From: Chrysomallon squamiferum
Taxonomy: Eukaryota > Mollusca > Gastropoda > Neomphalida > Peltospiridae
Direction of reading: 5' to 3'
Assembly (NCBI GenBank): GCA_012295275.1
Contig: CM022668.1
Coordinates: 4,865,591 to 4,891,600 of the forward strand
Length of the DNA: 26,010 bases
The notes under the pieces are model-generated. The model ran no database searches. It was not told the DNA's origin and was given only the letters and a program-made list of their open reading frames with translations. Below, one piece after another: positions 10,390-24,849 of this stretch. Numbering within the stretch: position 1 is the stretch's first letter; each line of letters opens with the position of its first letter. The translations under genes were made by a program, and so were the position numbers.

Positions 10390-10615
10390 GCGTGGTAGCA
10401 GTAATAGCAGTAGTGTCTTCAGTTATAACAGTAGTAATGTAGCAGTAGTAGTAATATAGTAGTAATGCAGAAATTGTATAAATAGTTGTAGCAGTATAAG
10501 TAGTGGTAACAGTAGTAATAGCTGTACTAGTAGTAGTAATAAGACTAATGTTAGCGCTGGTGGTGGTGTTTGTGGTGATAGTACTAGTAGTAGTAGTAGA
10601 ATTAGTGGCGACAGC
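10390..10615. repeat. Imperfect (AGT)n region, copy 2
   Basis: The counterpart of 4381-4562. The Leu-rich reading frame on the minus strand is an artefact of the repeat. Confidence 0.8.
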
Positions 10616-10643
10616 ATCAATAGAATGATAAACGTCACTAACA

Positions 10644-10656
10644 GCGCCATCTGGCG
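10644..10656 (-). promoter_or_regulatory. CTCF-like site, copy 2
   Basis: GCGCCATCTGGCG again, with flanks AACGTCACTAACA and GAGA matching 4592-4604. It sits between the A' fragment and the 3' end of gene L. Confidence 0.4.
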
Positions 10657-10699
10657 AGAGAAGACCCTAGCAGCATCCTGACAGTTGTTACTTTATTTC

Positions 10700-11233
10700 T
10701 AGAGCTGCATTTAGACATCAGCTGAAAAATCTACTGCAAGCTTAGAGTCTTGCAATGAGTAAGACGCTGTAAGATTTCAGTTTAGTTATCACACAAATTT
10801 ATTATGTGCTAGTACTCAAGACAATGGGCCTGTAATGATTTCTATTGTTTAGGACGTCACCATATTTATAACTCACCCTGATTATTTCCTGTGTTCCTAA
10901 TGCAACTTTACCATATCGATTAAGAAACAGATCACATTAGTAATTTGGAATTAAATTAACAATACAATACATTAAAGCAGTTTGTTTAAACTGCCTCTGC
11001 TCTAATTATTATTATTTCCTAAATTAATTTTTGCTGATGGTGTTGCAAATAATATATATTTCCTTGTGAAAATAACTGTCTTCGATATTGTGTACATTTC
11101 TCAGTAGCCTAATTATAAGATAGTGTGTCAGTTTTTACACATAAATGATAAGCAAATACGTTTCAGAAAATAATTATTGTCACTAATTTAATATTGCTTG
11201 AAAAAAAAAAATAAAAAATAAAATAAAAAATAA

Positions 11234-11288
<55 letters not shown>

Positions 11289-11420
11289 TTTCAAACTAAA
11301 ACCATACTAAATGATTGAATCAAAAACAACATTTAAAAATTACAACAAACAGAAATAAATTTTTTACATTTTTATTGAATTCTTATAATTAACATGAGTG
11401 ATTTTTCTTTCTCGGGTTTG
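10700..11420. other. 3' flank of gene L, mirrored in the 3' flank of gene R
   Basis: No gene. The region is the inverted counterpart of about 21650-22200. It includes a perfect 7-bp stem with 4-nt loop at 10977-10994, matched by 21961-21978, and a (TAA)n run (about 11235-11286) matched by (TTA)n at 21700-21735. Confidence 0.7.
11371..11376 (-). terminator. Candidate polyadenylation signal of gene L
   Basis: AATAAA on the minus strand within TCAATAAAAATG, the same context as in gene R (21641-21646), about 50 nt past the stop. Confidence 0.6.
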
Positions 11421-11424
11421 TCTT

Positions 11425-14461
<3,037 letters not shown>

Positions 14462-14640
14462 TTTCAGTCTTTTGTCTGTCTTATACTCAGGACTTTGTTG
14501 AACTGTGTGAATAATGGAAATGTGAGATTTACAATTGTTTGTTTCTTTCGACTAAGTGTACAGAGTGAAATAAAAGTTTAACTAAATGTTTTGTTCTGTT
14601 TGGATTCGCTCGGGAGCAGCATGTGCCATTTTGTAATTTC

Positions 14641-14790
14641 AGTGAAATCTGATAAGACAATAACTATTAATTGTTCTCTGTTTATATTCAGCTACCCATC
14701 GGTTTTTCTCTTGATTGTCTTGTGCGGGATATAACAGAGTAAACAACTGAAGAAAATCGATCGTAAAGGGATACGCTTCAATCATTTCGA
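14641..14790 (-). promoter_or_regulatory. Promoter-like block of gene L
   Basis: On the minus strand it holds AATATAAA (14681-14688) about 220 nt before the ATG, the GATA-type CTTATCA (complement of 14650-14656), and a GATGGGTAGCTG / TATCCCGCAC context that is conserved in inverted orientation at 17278-17360. Conservation between the two arms supports regulation. The start site is not determined. Confidence 0.5.
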
Positions 14791-14990
14791 CGTTTCATTT
14801 ATTGATTTATTTGTTTATTTCATTTTACTTTAATTTTAGTATCTTATTTATTATTATTTTATTTACTTTCTTCTTATTGTTATTGTTTCTGGTCTGTTTA
14901 TTGTTTGTCTGTTTGTACAGCTGTCTCTTCTTCTGTCAGTGTCTGTATCGCAGGCGATCGGGGTACACGTTTTCCTTAATGTAATTTATT

Positions 14991-14992
<2 letters not shown>

Positions 14993-15077
<85 letters not shown>
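14993..15077. repeat. (GA)n microsatellite
   Basis: A pure GA run just inside the left edge of the inverted-repeat core. Confidence 0.95.
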
Positions 15078-15080
<3 letters not shown>

Positions 15081-15119
15081 AAGAGTAACTATTTTAATGG
15101 CTTTTCTATTTTCTTCTCT

Positions 15120-15318
15120 AATTTTCCTTTTATGCTGCGTTGAGCAGCCAGATCTCCGGCACTGTTATACAGGTGTTTCCTTTAACGTCCGCCCAACTTC
15201 TCTTCAGCTAGATGACGTGCAATACTCAGTTTCAATTTGCTAATTCTGAAACATGAATCGTCAGGACTCTTTATGAGAACAGATACTAAATTTATCTTGT
15301 ACCATATATCACTTAGAT

Positions 15319-15358
<40 letters not shown>

Positions 15359-15790
15359 ATTAAATTTTAAATTTGACAGAGAAAAAGGAAGAAATGTTGT
15401 AAAATGTTTTAAAATGGTATATTTCGTTTAAGAATGTTTTTCGTGAAATGTTTTTTTCTCCTTCGTATATTCTGAGAAAGGATTGCTACTAAATAATTTT
15501 AAATAGGTTCAGAAATATTTTGTACAGTAGTATAGGTTGAGAAATATCTTGTACAGCATATAGTTTTAAAATACCTAATGCATGTAAATAAATGTACTTA
15601 TATACATATATACGTACATTAAAAATATTTTTCTTTTCTGTATCTGATATACATACATATATACCTAGATTAAACATATTTTTCTTTTCACTATCTGATG
15701 TATTAAAATAATAATTTTTAGTATTTATTTATTTATATTTTTGTTGTTGTTTCTCTTTGAAGTTCCTCTTCCAGGTAAGATACAAATATC
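15120..15790 (+). pseudogene. Inverted fragment of a gene B-like module
   Basis: AGGTGTTTCCTTTAACGTCC (15171-15190) with ACTTCTCTTCAGC downstream matches the intron after six-Cys exon B1 on the opposite strand. At 15762-15773 an intact 12-nt microexon follows CTTTGAAG and precedes GTAAGATA, encoding Val-Pro-Leu-Pro like 6567-6578, with similar intron on both sides. The six-Cys exon itself is not recognisable. The sequence runs into the N gap. A long poly-A run lies at about 15320-15356. Confidence 0.55.
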
Positions 15791-15810
15791 TTGTGTTAAT
15801 TTAGTTTCTG

Positions 15811-16010
15811 NNNNNNNNNNNNNNNNNNNNNNNNNNNNNNNNNNNNNNNNNNNNNNNNNNNNNNNNNNNNNNNNNNNNNNNNNNNNNNNNNNNNNNNNNN
15901 NNNNNNNNNNNNNNNNNNNNNNNNNNNNNNNNNNNNNNNNNNNNNNNNNNNNNNNNNNNNNNNNNNNNNNNNNNNNNNNNNNNNNNNNNNNNNNNNNNNN
16001 NNNNNNNNNN
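15811..16010. other. Assembly gap, 200 N
   Basis: Exactly 200 unknown bases, likely a placeholder length. The gap ends inside a copy of the satellite core, so the array is probably collapsed. Confidence 0.95.
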
Positions 16011-16919
<909 letters not shown>

Positions 16920-17277
16920 TTCTTGTCGATGCTCAATTCTAACCTATGTCAGCTTTCTCTGTTACAGATTCTCCATGCTGGCTGTTTCTTTATCCCTCTT
17001 ATTTTCGTTATTGGTAAAATAAATTACATTAAAAAAAACGTTTACAGACTGTGAGTGATGAACAGCCAGCTATACAAACAGAAAAACAGAACAAGCACAA
17101 TGACAACAAAGATAAACACACAAGTAACAATAACAAGAAGAATAAAGTAAATAAGATAATAATAAATAAAATATTGAAATTATAAACAAAAGCAAATAAA
17201 GAAATAAATGGATGAGTAGTAGAAATATTTGAAGCGTGTCACTTTAAGATCGATTTTCTTCATTTGTTTACTCTGTT

Positions 17278-17565
17278 ATATCCCGCAAAGACCATCAAGA
17301 CAAAAACCGGTGGGTAGCTGTATATAAACTGAGAACAGTTAATATTTATTGTCTTATCAGATTTCAATGAAATTAGAAAATCACAGGTGCAGTCATTAAA
17401 CAGAACAGGACAGTTAATTAAGAGTCAAGGTGAACACAAGACAATCAAGAGAAAAGCGATGGGTGGCTGAAAATAAACTGAGAACTATTCATAGTTGTCT
17501 GTAACAGATTTCAATGAAATTAGAAAATCACACATGCAGCTATTGGGCAGAACAGAAGAGTTAAT
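17278..17565 (+). promoter_or_regulatory. Duplicated promoter-like block of gene R
   Basis: Two tandem copies of about 150 bp. Copy 1 (17278-17405) has TATATAAA at 17321-17328 and CTTATCA at 17353-17359. Copy 2 (17430-17565) has the weaker AAATAAA at 17471-17477 and has lost the GATA-type site. Copy 2 lies about 210 nt before the ATG, the spacing seen in gene L; copy 1 lies about 360 nt before it. The TATA role is inferred from position and conservation. Confidence 0.5.
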
Positions 17566-17679
17566 TAAAAGTGTAATTTTTTCACGTTGACAAAAGAAAC
17601 AAATATCAGTACGTCTCGCATTTCCAGAGCTCACATAGTTCAACAAAGTCCTGAGTACAAGAAGCAGAAAAAACTGAAA

Positions 17680-18979
17680 ATGAAATCTTCTTTGATTATT
17701 TGCGTGTTGGTTCTAACATGTCTGACTGTAGCAGAGTCACACCTTGAACACTGGGGGTGGGGACATGAGAAATCGTCTGAAAGCTGTAGTCAAAAGTAAG
17801 TAATTTATTTTGTGCTTATGATAATAATTATAAAAAAAAGAATAAATAAATAAATAAGTAACTAAATAAATAAATAAGTAATTATATAAAAGAAACTACA
17901 ATAACATAGGAATACGTTGCTTTTCATGGTATGTAGCTACGATTTAATATAAGTAGCGAAAATCTCAAATATTTTTTCAATCGGAGCAGTAGTTTTGAAG
18001 ATATTGCTTTTTGTGTCCAGCGGATCAACTTTGATTAAATTCATGTCACCGAAAAGCTAATTCGATAAGGATTTCAAATCTCTTATCATTTCCATGACAC
18101 GTGATTTAGGAGTAAAATAGAGTTAAAGTGAACACACCTGATAATAAAATGCCCATTCTGACATTTACAAGATATTAAATTACACAAATGCACGAGGTTG
18201 CAATAGACTTGCACATACTGTAGCCAGTTTTGATGCTTTACTGTATCATGGCAACCGCTTGGAAATCATTGGATAAGAAACATGCCAAATAATGCAAATC
18301 AAAATGAGTATACCGGCATTTGAAACCAAGTACATTTGTAGAAAACCTTCATCATAAAAAATGAGACAGAGATATCTTGCTGCAACATTTCTCAGAAGGA
18401 ACTTTCATTATTTAAAATATTCGTTCATTTAGGGAGTTTAAATGTGATCACTTACAGTTTTAGTGTTTCTGTTTTCCACATAGACCAAATTTATGAAACT
18501 AAGGAATTCTTGAAATGTTTGTTGGACTCTCAAACTGATTTCTCATGTTGGTGACGAAATTCTTCACATTTTCAGCGAGACAGTGGAACCTTTTATTTCT
18601 GGAATTCTTTTCATCGAATTAGTGGACTTTCTTTATTTCCATGAATTCATTCCTCAGCTAGTCCACAACTACTTACACAATCGAAGATGGTTTGACGTGC
18701 AATGAACCACTTTAAAAGATGATTGTTATCTCATAGATCTTTCTAACATAAAACAATATCAATTCTACGAGATTTTTTCATTCCTGGAAAAGCAATACCT
18801 GGCACGTGTAACATAAAATAGTTTTACGTTAAAAAGCTGTTTTTGTTTTTCAGAGTTCAAAAGATGCTTGTGAAAATTGACTGTCTGAAAAAACAGTTAG
18901 ACGATTGCGAAGCACTATGTAAGTAAAAATTACAACTGTCTCTGTGTATATCTCTGTCTCTATCTATCTGTCTGTTTAC

Positions 18980-19055
<76 letters not shown>

Positions 19056-20868
19056 ATACATACATACATGTATCTTTCTCTCTCTCCATCTCTCTATGTA
19101 TCTATCTATACATCTATCTGTCTGTCTGTCTCTCTCGATCTGTCGGTTTCTCATTCTGTCTATATTCTCTCTATCTATCTATCAATATATCTTTCTGTCT
19201 TTGTATCTATATATCTAACTACCGTTGTGTCTCTGTCTAGCTTTGTTTTCGTTTCTTTCTCTATTTACATTTCTCTCATTCTTTATGTGTCTCCTTCCTT
19301 CTGTCTGTCTCTCACATACGTATACATTTACACATACATACGCACTAAGTGCAACACGTCTCTATACAAACATGTATAATACTTTAGTATGTGTAAATAT
19401 ATATATATGTATACATATACACACAAAATATACATATATACATTTATACATACATGCATTAAGAATATTCTTCTTTGTGTAAACTAATATTTTGTACTTT
19501 TTTTTTTACTCTCTGAAGCTGCACCAGGAAGTAAGATATCAAACATTATTTTTAATTTGTTTCTACATAAAGAAATATGTGATATATATCCAAATGTTTA
19601 GATTAATATATCCGCCCAAAAACACATTCACTTACATAGTACCTGCCTACATCCTAAAATCTATCCATGCATTTTTGTTTTACTTATCCAATATATCTGA
19701 CAGAAAACTCATTTTTAGTTATCCTTGATACTGATTTCATGTCCTTTGATAGAAACATAGATGCAGACATAGATTCTGTTGAGAGAGCATTTGAAAAATA
19801 CTGAGACACAGAGAGACTAACCGTAAACCTTACAGAATTATTTGAATTAAGGTTAAAATGTAATGACTTTGAATTTAAGGCAGAAATATATTGGCAGGTT
19901 TGAATGATTGTCATTCATTAGCAAACACTTCAGAGCATAGTTTGCCTCTATTTATCATCAAAACTGGAAGAAATGGTTTTAGACAGAGGAACCAAAATTC
20001 CATTTTCAGGTCTCAAATAATTACATGACATTCTTATTAGTGACAAAATTGTAAAGAAGAATTTTAGAAGTTGTATGATTTATTAAATCAGAAAAATGAT
20101 AACCTCACACTTTAAGCGATAGGTTCGAGTCTCGTCAGCGGCATCTGACGGGGTTTGTCGGATTGTTATTACACTTTGTGCTCTCAGTGTGTTCACGAGT
20201 ACTGTCTCTGATCAGAGTCTAACAATTAACAAATAAAATAAAAACTAATTTCTGATATTTCTATTTTCCTTCAGCTGAAGCTCCTGACGGTAAGAATTAC
20301 TTTTTTATTTTCTATTTGATTAAATAATTATTTATTTATTCTTTTTTTTTCTTGTTCTTGTTTTGATTTCTTGCTTTTTCGTTTTATCTTCTGTTTCTTC
20401 TGTGATCTCTCTCTCTCTGTCTCTCTCTCTCTCTTTGACTCTTTCTTTTGCTTTTCTGTGTCTTTGTTCGATTATTAAATAAAACAAAAACTAATTTCTT
20501 ATATATCTATTTTCCTTCAGTTCCAACTATTGAGGGTAAGAATTACTTTTTTCAGTTTTTAATTTATTTATTTATTTATTTATTTATATATTTTTTTATT
20601 CTTTCTTTTGTCTTCTTGTTGTTTTGTTTCTTTGCTTGTTCGTTTCTATCTTATGTTGCAACCACATGTTTCATTGTCTGGGTTATTCTCCGACATTCTT
20701 CAATTCAGTTTGTTAAAAAATACTCTCTCTCTCTCTCTCCTAGTTTTATTTAGCAATCTAGCAGCTACGCTGAACAGAGCATGCACACGCACACACACAC
20801 ATAAAGTGATTGAATTGTTATAAACAAAATAATATTTATGCTTATGTGAGAGACACAAACACACACAC

Positions 20869-20960
<92 letters not shown>

Positions 20961-21596
20961 CTTCGAAAATATGAGATAACTGTGTTTTCTGACAATGTAT
21001 GATCTGATTTCTTTCTATTTTAACTATATCCAAAATATTTTTACTTATTATTATAATTTTTTTAGGTGCATTGTTGAATCCTAATTTCAGCTTAATTTCC
21101 CTTTTAGACTGTGTAGATCATCCAGAAACAGACTCAGAATGTATTAGCCAACAAACATGTTCTAACGGTAGCGGTTCTGTAGATGAAAACTTCGCCTGCA
21201 CTGATCCTCAGCACGTGTGCTGTTACGGCAAGTCTTCGTTAATTCAATATGGAGTACTGATATGTTTCCTTTCACGTCCGCGTACCTCTTCTTCACGTAG
21301 AACACTGCTCTGTTTCCATTTCAGAATGTTCTGTATTTTTCTCCAGGATGAAATTAAAACTGTTCATCTTTCTAAGTCAAATCGCTTGGTTCGTCAAAGC
21401 TTCTCACTGGTAGACTATTATCAAATTCATCAGTTACCATATTGGACTTTGACAAATATCTTTGTTTTATTTCATTTGTATTCTGTCAGTTGTTTCAATT
21501 TCGCCTCTCAGTTGTGTTACTGACTCGACTGAAGGTAATGTAATACATCTAGTTACACTTTCTAATTCCACTGTTTTGTTTTCAGACTGGGGATAG
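17680..21596 (+). CDS. Gene R: complete secreted six-Cys protein with microexon linker
   Basis: Seven exons: 17680-17795 (signal), 18854-18918 (helix with two Cys), microexons 19519-19530, 20275-20289 and 20521-20535 (12, 15, 15 nt), 21108-21227 (six-Cys) and 21586-21596 (Asp-Trp-Gly-TAG). Total 354 nt, open throughout, 117 residues plus stop. The upstream in-frame ATG at 17587 is not chosen, because the peptide from 17680 is a clean signal sequence (MKSSLIICVLVLTCLTVAES) shared with gene L. The mature part is His/Trp-rich with one Cys, then a coiled-coil-like segment, a linker reading Ala-Pro-Gly, Thr-Glu-Ala-Pro-Asp and Val-Pro-Thr-Ile-Glu, and the CLIP-like knot. The intron after the six-Cys exon uses a GC donor (GCAAGT). 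It is probably an extracellular oligomer; its role is unknown. Confidence 0.8.
18854..18918 (+). CDS. Gene R exon 2, amphipathic helix with two Cys
   Basis: Acceptor TTTTTCAG, donor GTAAGT, 65 nt, converting phase 2 to phase 1. It encodes VQKMLVKIDCLKKQLDDCEA then Leu, with C-x7-C and Leu/Ile at heptad-like positions. Its only intact relative in the window is 8424-8488. Confidence 0.8.
18981..19053. repeat. (CT)n microsatellite with (CTAT)/(CTGT) flanks
   Basis: A pure CT run followed to about 19310 by TCTATCTG/TCTGTCTG-type repeats in the intron between R exon 2 and the first microexon. All frames here are repeat artefacts. Confidence 0.9.
20101..20180 (+). repeat. tRNA-derived SINE-like remnant, right arm
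   Basis: B-box GGTTCGAGTCTC at 20122-20133, then GTCAGCGGCATCTGACGGGG and TTTGTCGGATTGTTATTACA. It mirrors 12547-12625. Confidence 0.6.
20873..20956. repeat. (GA)n microsatellite
   Basis: A pure GA run with one interruption near its end, in the intron before the R six-Cys exon. Confidence 0.9.
21108..21227 (+). CDS. Gene R six-cysteine exon
   Basis: Acceptor CTTTTAG, 120 nt, phase 1-1. Cys spacing C-x9-C-x5-C-x12-C-x6-CC with the ending ACTDPQHVCCY. The donor is GCAAGT, a valid minor GC-AG type, whereas the L, B1 and B2 copies have GTAAGT. Reading through the donor stays open for about 300 nt, so intron retention would give a longer protein with an unrelated tail. Confidence 0.8.
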
Positions 21597-21640
21597 AAGA
21601 CTGGAGAAAGAAAATTCAGTGATGTTAATGACAAGAAATC

Positions 21641-21646
21641 AATAAA
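21641..21646 (+). terminator. Candidate polyadenylation signal of gene R
   Basis: AATAAA 45 nt after the TAG, in the same TCAATAAAAATG context as gene L. Confidence 0.65.
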
Positions 21647-21659
21647 AATGTGAAAATAT

Positions 21660-21699
21660 TACTTCTCTTTATTTTAATTTTCTATTAAATAATTTATAA

Positions 21700-21736
<37 letters not shown>

Positions 21737-22900
21737 TTATTTTTAAAGTAAGATTAAATTAGTAGCAATAATTATTTTCGTAAAATTATTTGCTTTAGCA
21801 TTTACGTGTAAAAACTGACACACTATCTTATAATTAGGCTACTGAGAAATGTACACTGTATCGTAGACAATTATTTTCACAATGAAACATATAATATTAT
21901 TTGCAATATCATCAGCAATTTTAAATTTAGAAAATAATAATAATAATAATTGCAGCAAAGGCAGTTTAAACAAACTGCTATTGTGTACTATATTGTTAAT
22001 TTAATTGCAAATTTCTAACGTGAGCTATGTCTAAAATGATTTACATGAAGAACAGATAATCAGGGTGATTTATAAATATGGTGACGTTCTAAACTGTAGA
22101 AATCTGTTTAGGCCCAATGTCTTTAGCACTATCACATAATAAAGTTGTTTGATAACTAAACTGAAATCTTACAGGCTCTAACAGGATGTTAATAGCTAAC
22201 TGAACTGGTCAATAATAAATTCAGTAGTAGTAGGAATAGTAGTAGAATTCTAATAGAGGTTACAGTAGTAGTAGTAATAGTGGTGTAGAAAACAGCAGTA
22301 GTAGTAGAACTAGCAGAACATCATGGCAATCTGTCATTATTGTTAGTAAAATATTACTAGAGTCTTCTTTACATATGTAGCATTTATTTAACTTATTTGT
22401 TCAGTCTAAAATCTCTGTATATGTGATTAGTGTGTGCATTTTCTAACATCTCTGTCTTTACAGTAATGTTCTACGAAAACGGATGTTAGTATGGTGAGTT
22501 GGTACCCTGAACTTTACTACTTTATTTTATATTATATTATATTATATCGTATTACATTATATGAGTAAAATAAATAAAACTGTTATAAAATAGCGTTCAG
22601 TAAAGTAAAATAAAAATTAAATTGAAGAGAAGTGAAGTAGGTAATAGTAAAGAAAAAAATAAATAAAGAAAGAAAGAAACAAAGAAAGAACTTCTAAAGT
22701 AAATTAATCTAAAGTAAAATAAATAAGGTAAACCATAGTAAAATGAAAATAAAATATAAACAATAATAGAAATAAAAAGAAGAAAAACAGAAACGAAACT
22801 TATCCAAACTTAGGTGTCATTTATTTTGTCAAATTGTAAATTACATAAATTTAAAGTGTTTCTGCAATGGTATGAAGAAAATCGTCTAATAAAATGATTT
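21660..22900. other. 3' flank of gene R
   Basis: No gene seen. The right-arm homology continues to about 22300: (TTA)n at 21700-21735, the hairpin 21961-21978, and an AGT-rich block at 22220-22310. Beyond that are AT-rich sequence, an ATTAT-type run near 22528-22560 and AAAGAAAGAAA runs near 22665-22690. Confidence 0.6.
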
Positions 22901-22929
22901 AAATTTCCTAATATATATCTGTTTTATTT

Positions 22930-23195
22930 GAGGCGATCTATCATCTATGATGAACTCTGACAATGATTTATTGCGCATCTGCTTATGTACAAATGCATAT
23001 AGTGTAACATTAGTGGTGGAAATAGGCGAAAGAAGTCTTTCTTTCTTTCTTACTTTCTTTCTTTATTCATTTGTTCGTTCACTATTTCTATTAGCGGTTT
23101 TTTTTGTGGGTTTTTTGTTTGATTTTTTACCTTTGATTTCGCTATATTAACATTTTCCTATTGATTAGATCTTCATATATTGCTTTAATTCTGTC

Positions 23196-23261
<66 letters not shown>

Positions 23262-23407
23262 TGTATGTATGCATAATGTCTGCTCAGTAGAAGATTCTTA
23301 GAAAGAAATTCTTGATTTTGAAGGATATGTTTGAAGGTTTTTACTGTTTGTTTTTTCCTGTTCTAATTTTACTCAGATCCCGGTGATTTTGATATAACAA
23401 CAACAAC

Positions 23408-23447
<40 letters not shown>

Positions 23448-23625
23448 GTAGTAATAATAATAAAACAGTTTATTTTGTCCTTGTCTTCTAATGGCATGTA
23501 ACTCTTTTGTTAATGTACTCGATGTGAAATACCTACACATGATTGTTTGTTTAAAATAATAAATAAATGTATTCACTTATCTAAGACCCATGCTGCTAGA
23601 GAAAAATTAATTTTGGTTGATATAT
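22930..23625. repeat. Dispersed repeat copy 1 with (CA)n
   Basis: A T-rich block (23036-23150), GGATCTTCATA-like text, (CA)n (23199-23257), then later TTTGTTTAAAATAATAAATA and CTAAGACCCATGCTGCTAGA (23581-23600). The same order recurs at 25140-25456, there without the insertion at about 23260-23540. A (TAA)n tract lies at 23407-23463. Confidence 0.6.
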
Positions 23626-24032
23626 TATTTTAGATACATATGGTTAGTATAGTACAAATATCGTTCAAAGATAACAAACTATAATTTTGTGTAAGAAGCA
23701 GTTAGCTGTAATATAAGTAAACATTAATACATTTTTACTGTAATGATATTTAAAATCGTCGACCTTTATTATATTAACTGGTGATTTTTAAATTTTAGAA
23801 TACCGTTGTTCCAAAGAAAATAAACAAAGATTTCAGATAATATCCTAGAATCCCAGAAATATTAATTTACTATACAAATAAATAATTAAAAAAATATATT
23901 ATGAATAGAATAAAATAAAATAACATTATTACTACTGTTTTTATTGTAATGTGTGTTGATTATGTTAGATGGATATTATTAAAAAATGTGTGGATACTAA
24001 CGACGTACTTTCTTTATTCAACGTCATATCAG

Positions 24033-24332
24033 TGACGTCACATTTCGCTTTGTCACGAGACAGTCACGACAGGTTATGGAAGTCATTAGATCTGTCTCTT
24101 TTTATTTTTATTTATTTTGTCTGACTTTCTGTCTAACTTACTGGTTTTCACTGCTTTTTTTTTTTTTTTTTTTTATACTCATTTGTCTCTGATTCAAAAA
24201 AAAAAAAAGGAAAGAAAAAAGAATAAGACATATTAATCCACCTGAGTATTCTATTGAAAAATACAGCTATAAGTCACGTGATAACCTTCACCCTGACCAC
24301 ACGAAATAACGTCACGTGGACTGCGTCACGTG
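24033..24332. promoter_or_regulatory. CRE-type site and a cluster of three CACGTG E-boxes
   Basis: TGACGTCA at 24033-24040 and CACGTG at 24275-24280, 24313-24318 and 24327-24332, the last three within 58 bp. A diverged copy of the E-box block lies at 25645-25705, where the CACGTG cores have drifted. Another CACGTG (within GTCACGTGAC) is at 25980-25985. Which gene they might serve is unclear. Confidence 0.4.
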
Positions 24333-24431
24333 TCACCTTCAGATATCTGTGTCAGTTCTTCCCGCTACACTGTGTGACAGCTCGTCTGTTTATCTCTCTG
24401 TTTTTAAACTAATAAAATATCTATCAACTGA

Positions 24432-24525
24432 TCTGAGACCCATGCTGCTAGCACAAAATTAATTTTAATTGGCAGATGTTAAATTTCTTCCTTTAAGTAT
24501 GATAAATGTGATAATATGTGACCGA

Positions 24526-24585
<60 letters not shown>

Positions 24586-24590
24586 TTAAG
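24432..24590. repeat. Dispersed repeat copy 2 and (ATT)n tract
   Basis: CTGAGACCCATGCTGCTAGC at 24433-24452, followed by AATTAATTTTAATTGGCAGA and an (ATT)n run at about 24527-24585. Preceding text (CTCTGTTTTTAAACTAATAA) matches copy 4. Confidence 0.65.
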
Positions 24591-24743
24591 TTCATATATG
24601 AATATGTATCAAAATAGTAAATAAAATAAAATGAAATGAAATAAAATAAAATAAAAGTAATAATAATGCACATCAAAACGAGAACAAAAACATTTAGTTT
24701 TAACAGCGAAGTTAATTTCAAAAAACAAAATAAATAAATTTAC

Positions 24744-24844
24744 CTTTCACTGCAGTTGTCCCAGAAATGTCTGCCCCACCAACTTCCATGTGACTCCACT
24801 GTAGTCAAACATGCTACGACGACGACAAATAGAAATATTTTCAT
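24744..24844 (-). CDS. Orphan signal-peptide exon of a further family member
   Basis: ATG at 24844-24842, 101 nt, ending in phase 2 before donor GTAAAT. The peptide starts MKIFLFVVVVACLTTVES, then a Trp/His-rich HGSWWGRHFWDNCSE. This matches L and R in signal peptide, the Ser-His cleavage region, the Trp-rich start, the single Cys near the exon end and the exit phase, while differing at most residues. No exon 2, linker or six-Cys exon is visible on the minus strand between here and 22 kb. It may splice over a long distance, be a relic, or have diverged partners that I missed. Confidence 0.65.
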
Positions 24845-24849
24845 AGTTA

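Noticed and set aside
10423-10650. Leu-rich signal-like open frame on the minus strand
   Set aside because: It lies in the (AGT)n block; hydrophobicity comes from repeat composition.
16965-17050. Possible small exons after TTACAG at about 16966 and TTTACAG at 17048
   Set aside because: No paralogous exon matches and nothing upstream supplies the phase; chance splice-like text.
20101-20180. A tRNA gene at the B-box
   Set aside because: Only a B-box half is present; no A-box or cloverleaf could be drawn.
22440-22510. Possible exon after TTTACAG near 22463
   Set aside because: A short stretch with stops and no paralog.
23199-23257. CRISPR-like or other regular spacer array
   Set aside because: These are simple (CA)n and related microsatellites without spacers, in a eukaryotic sequence.
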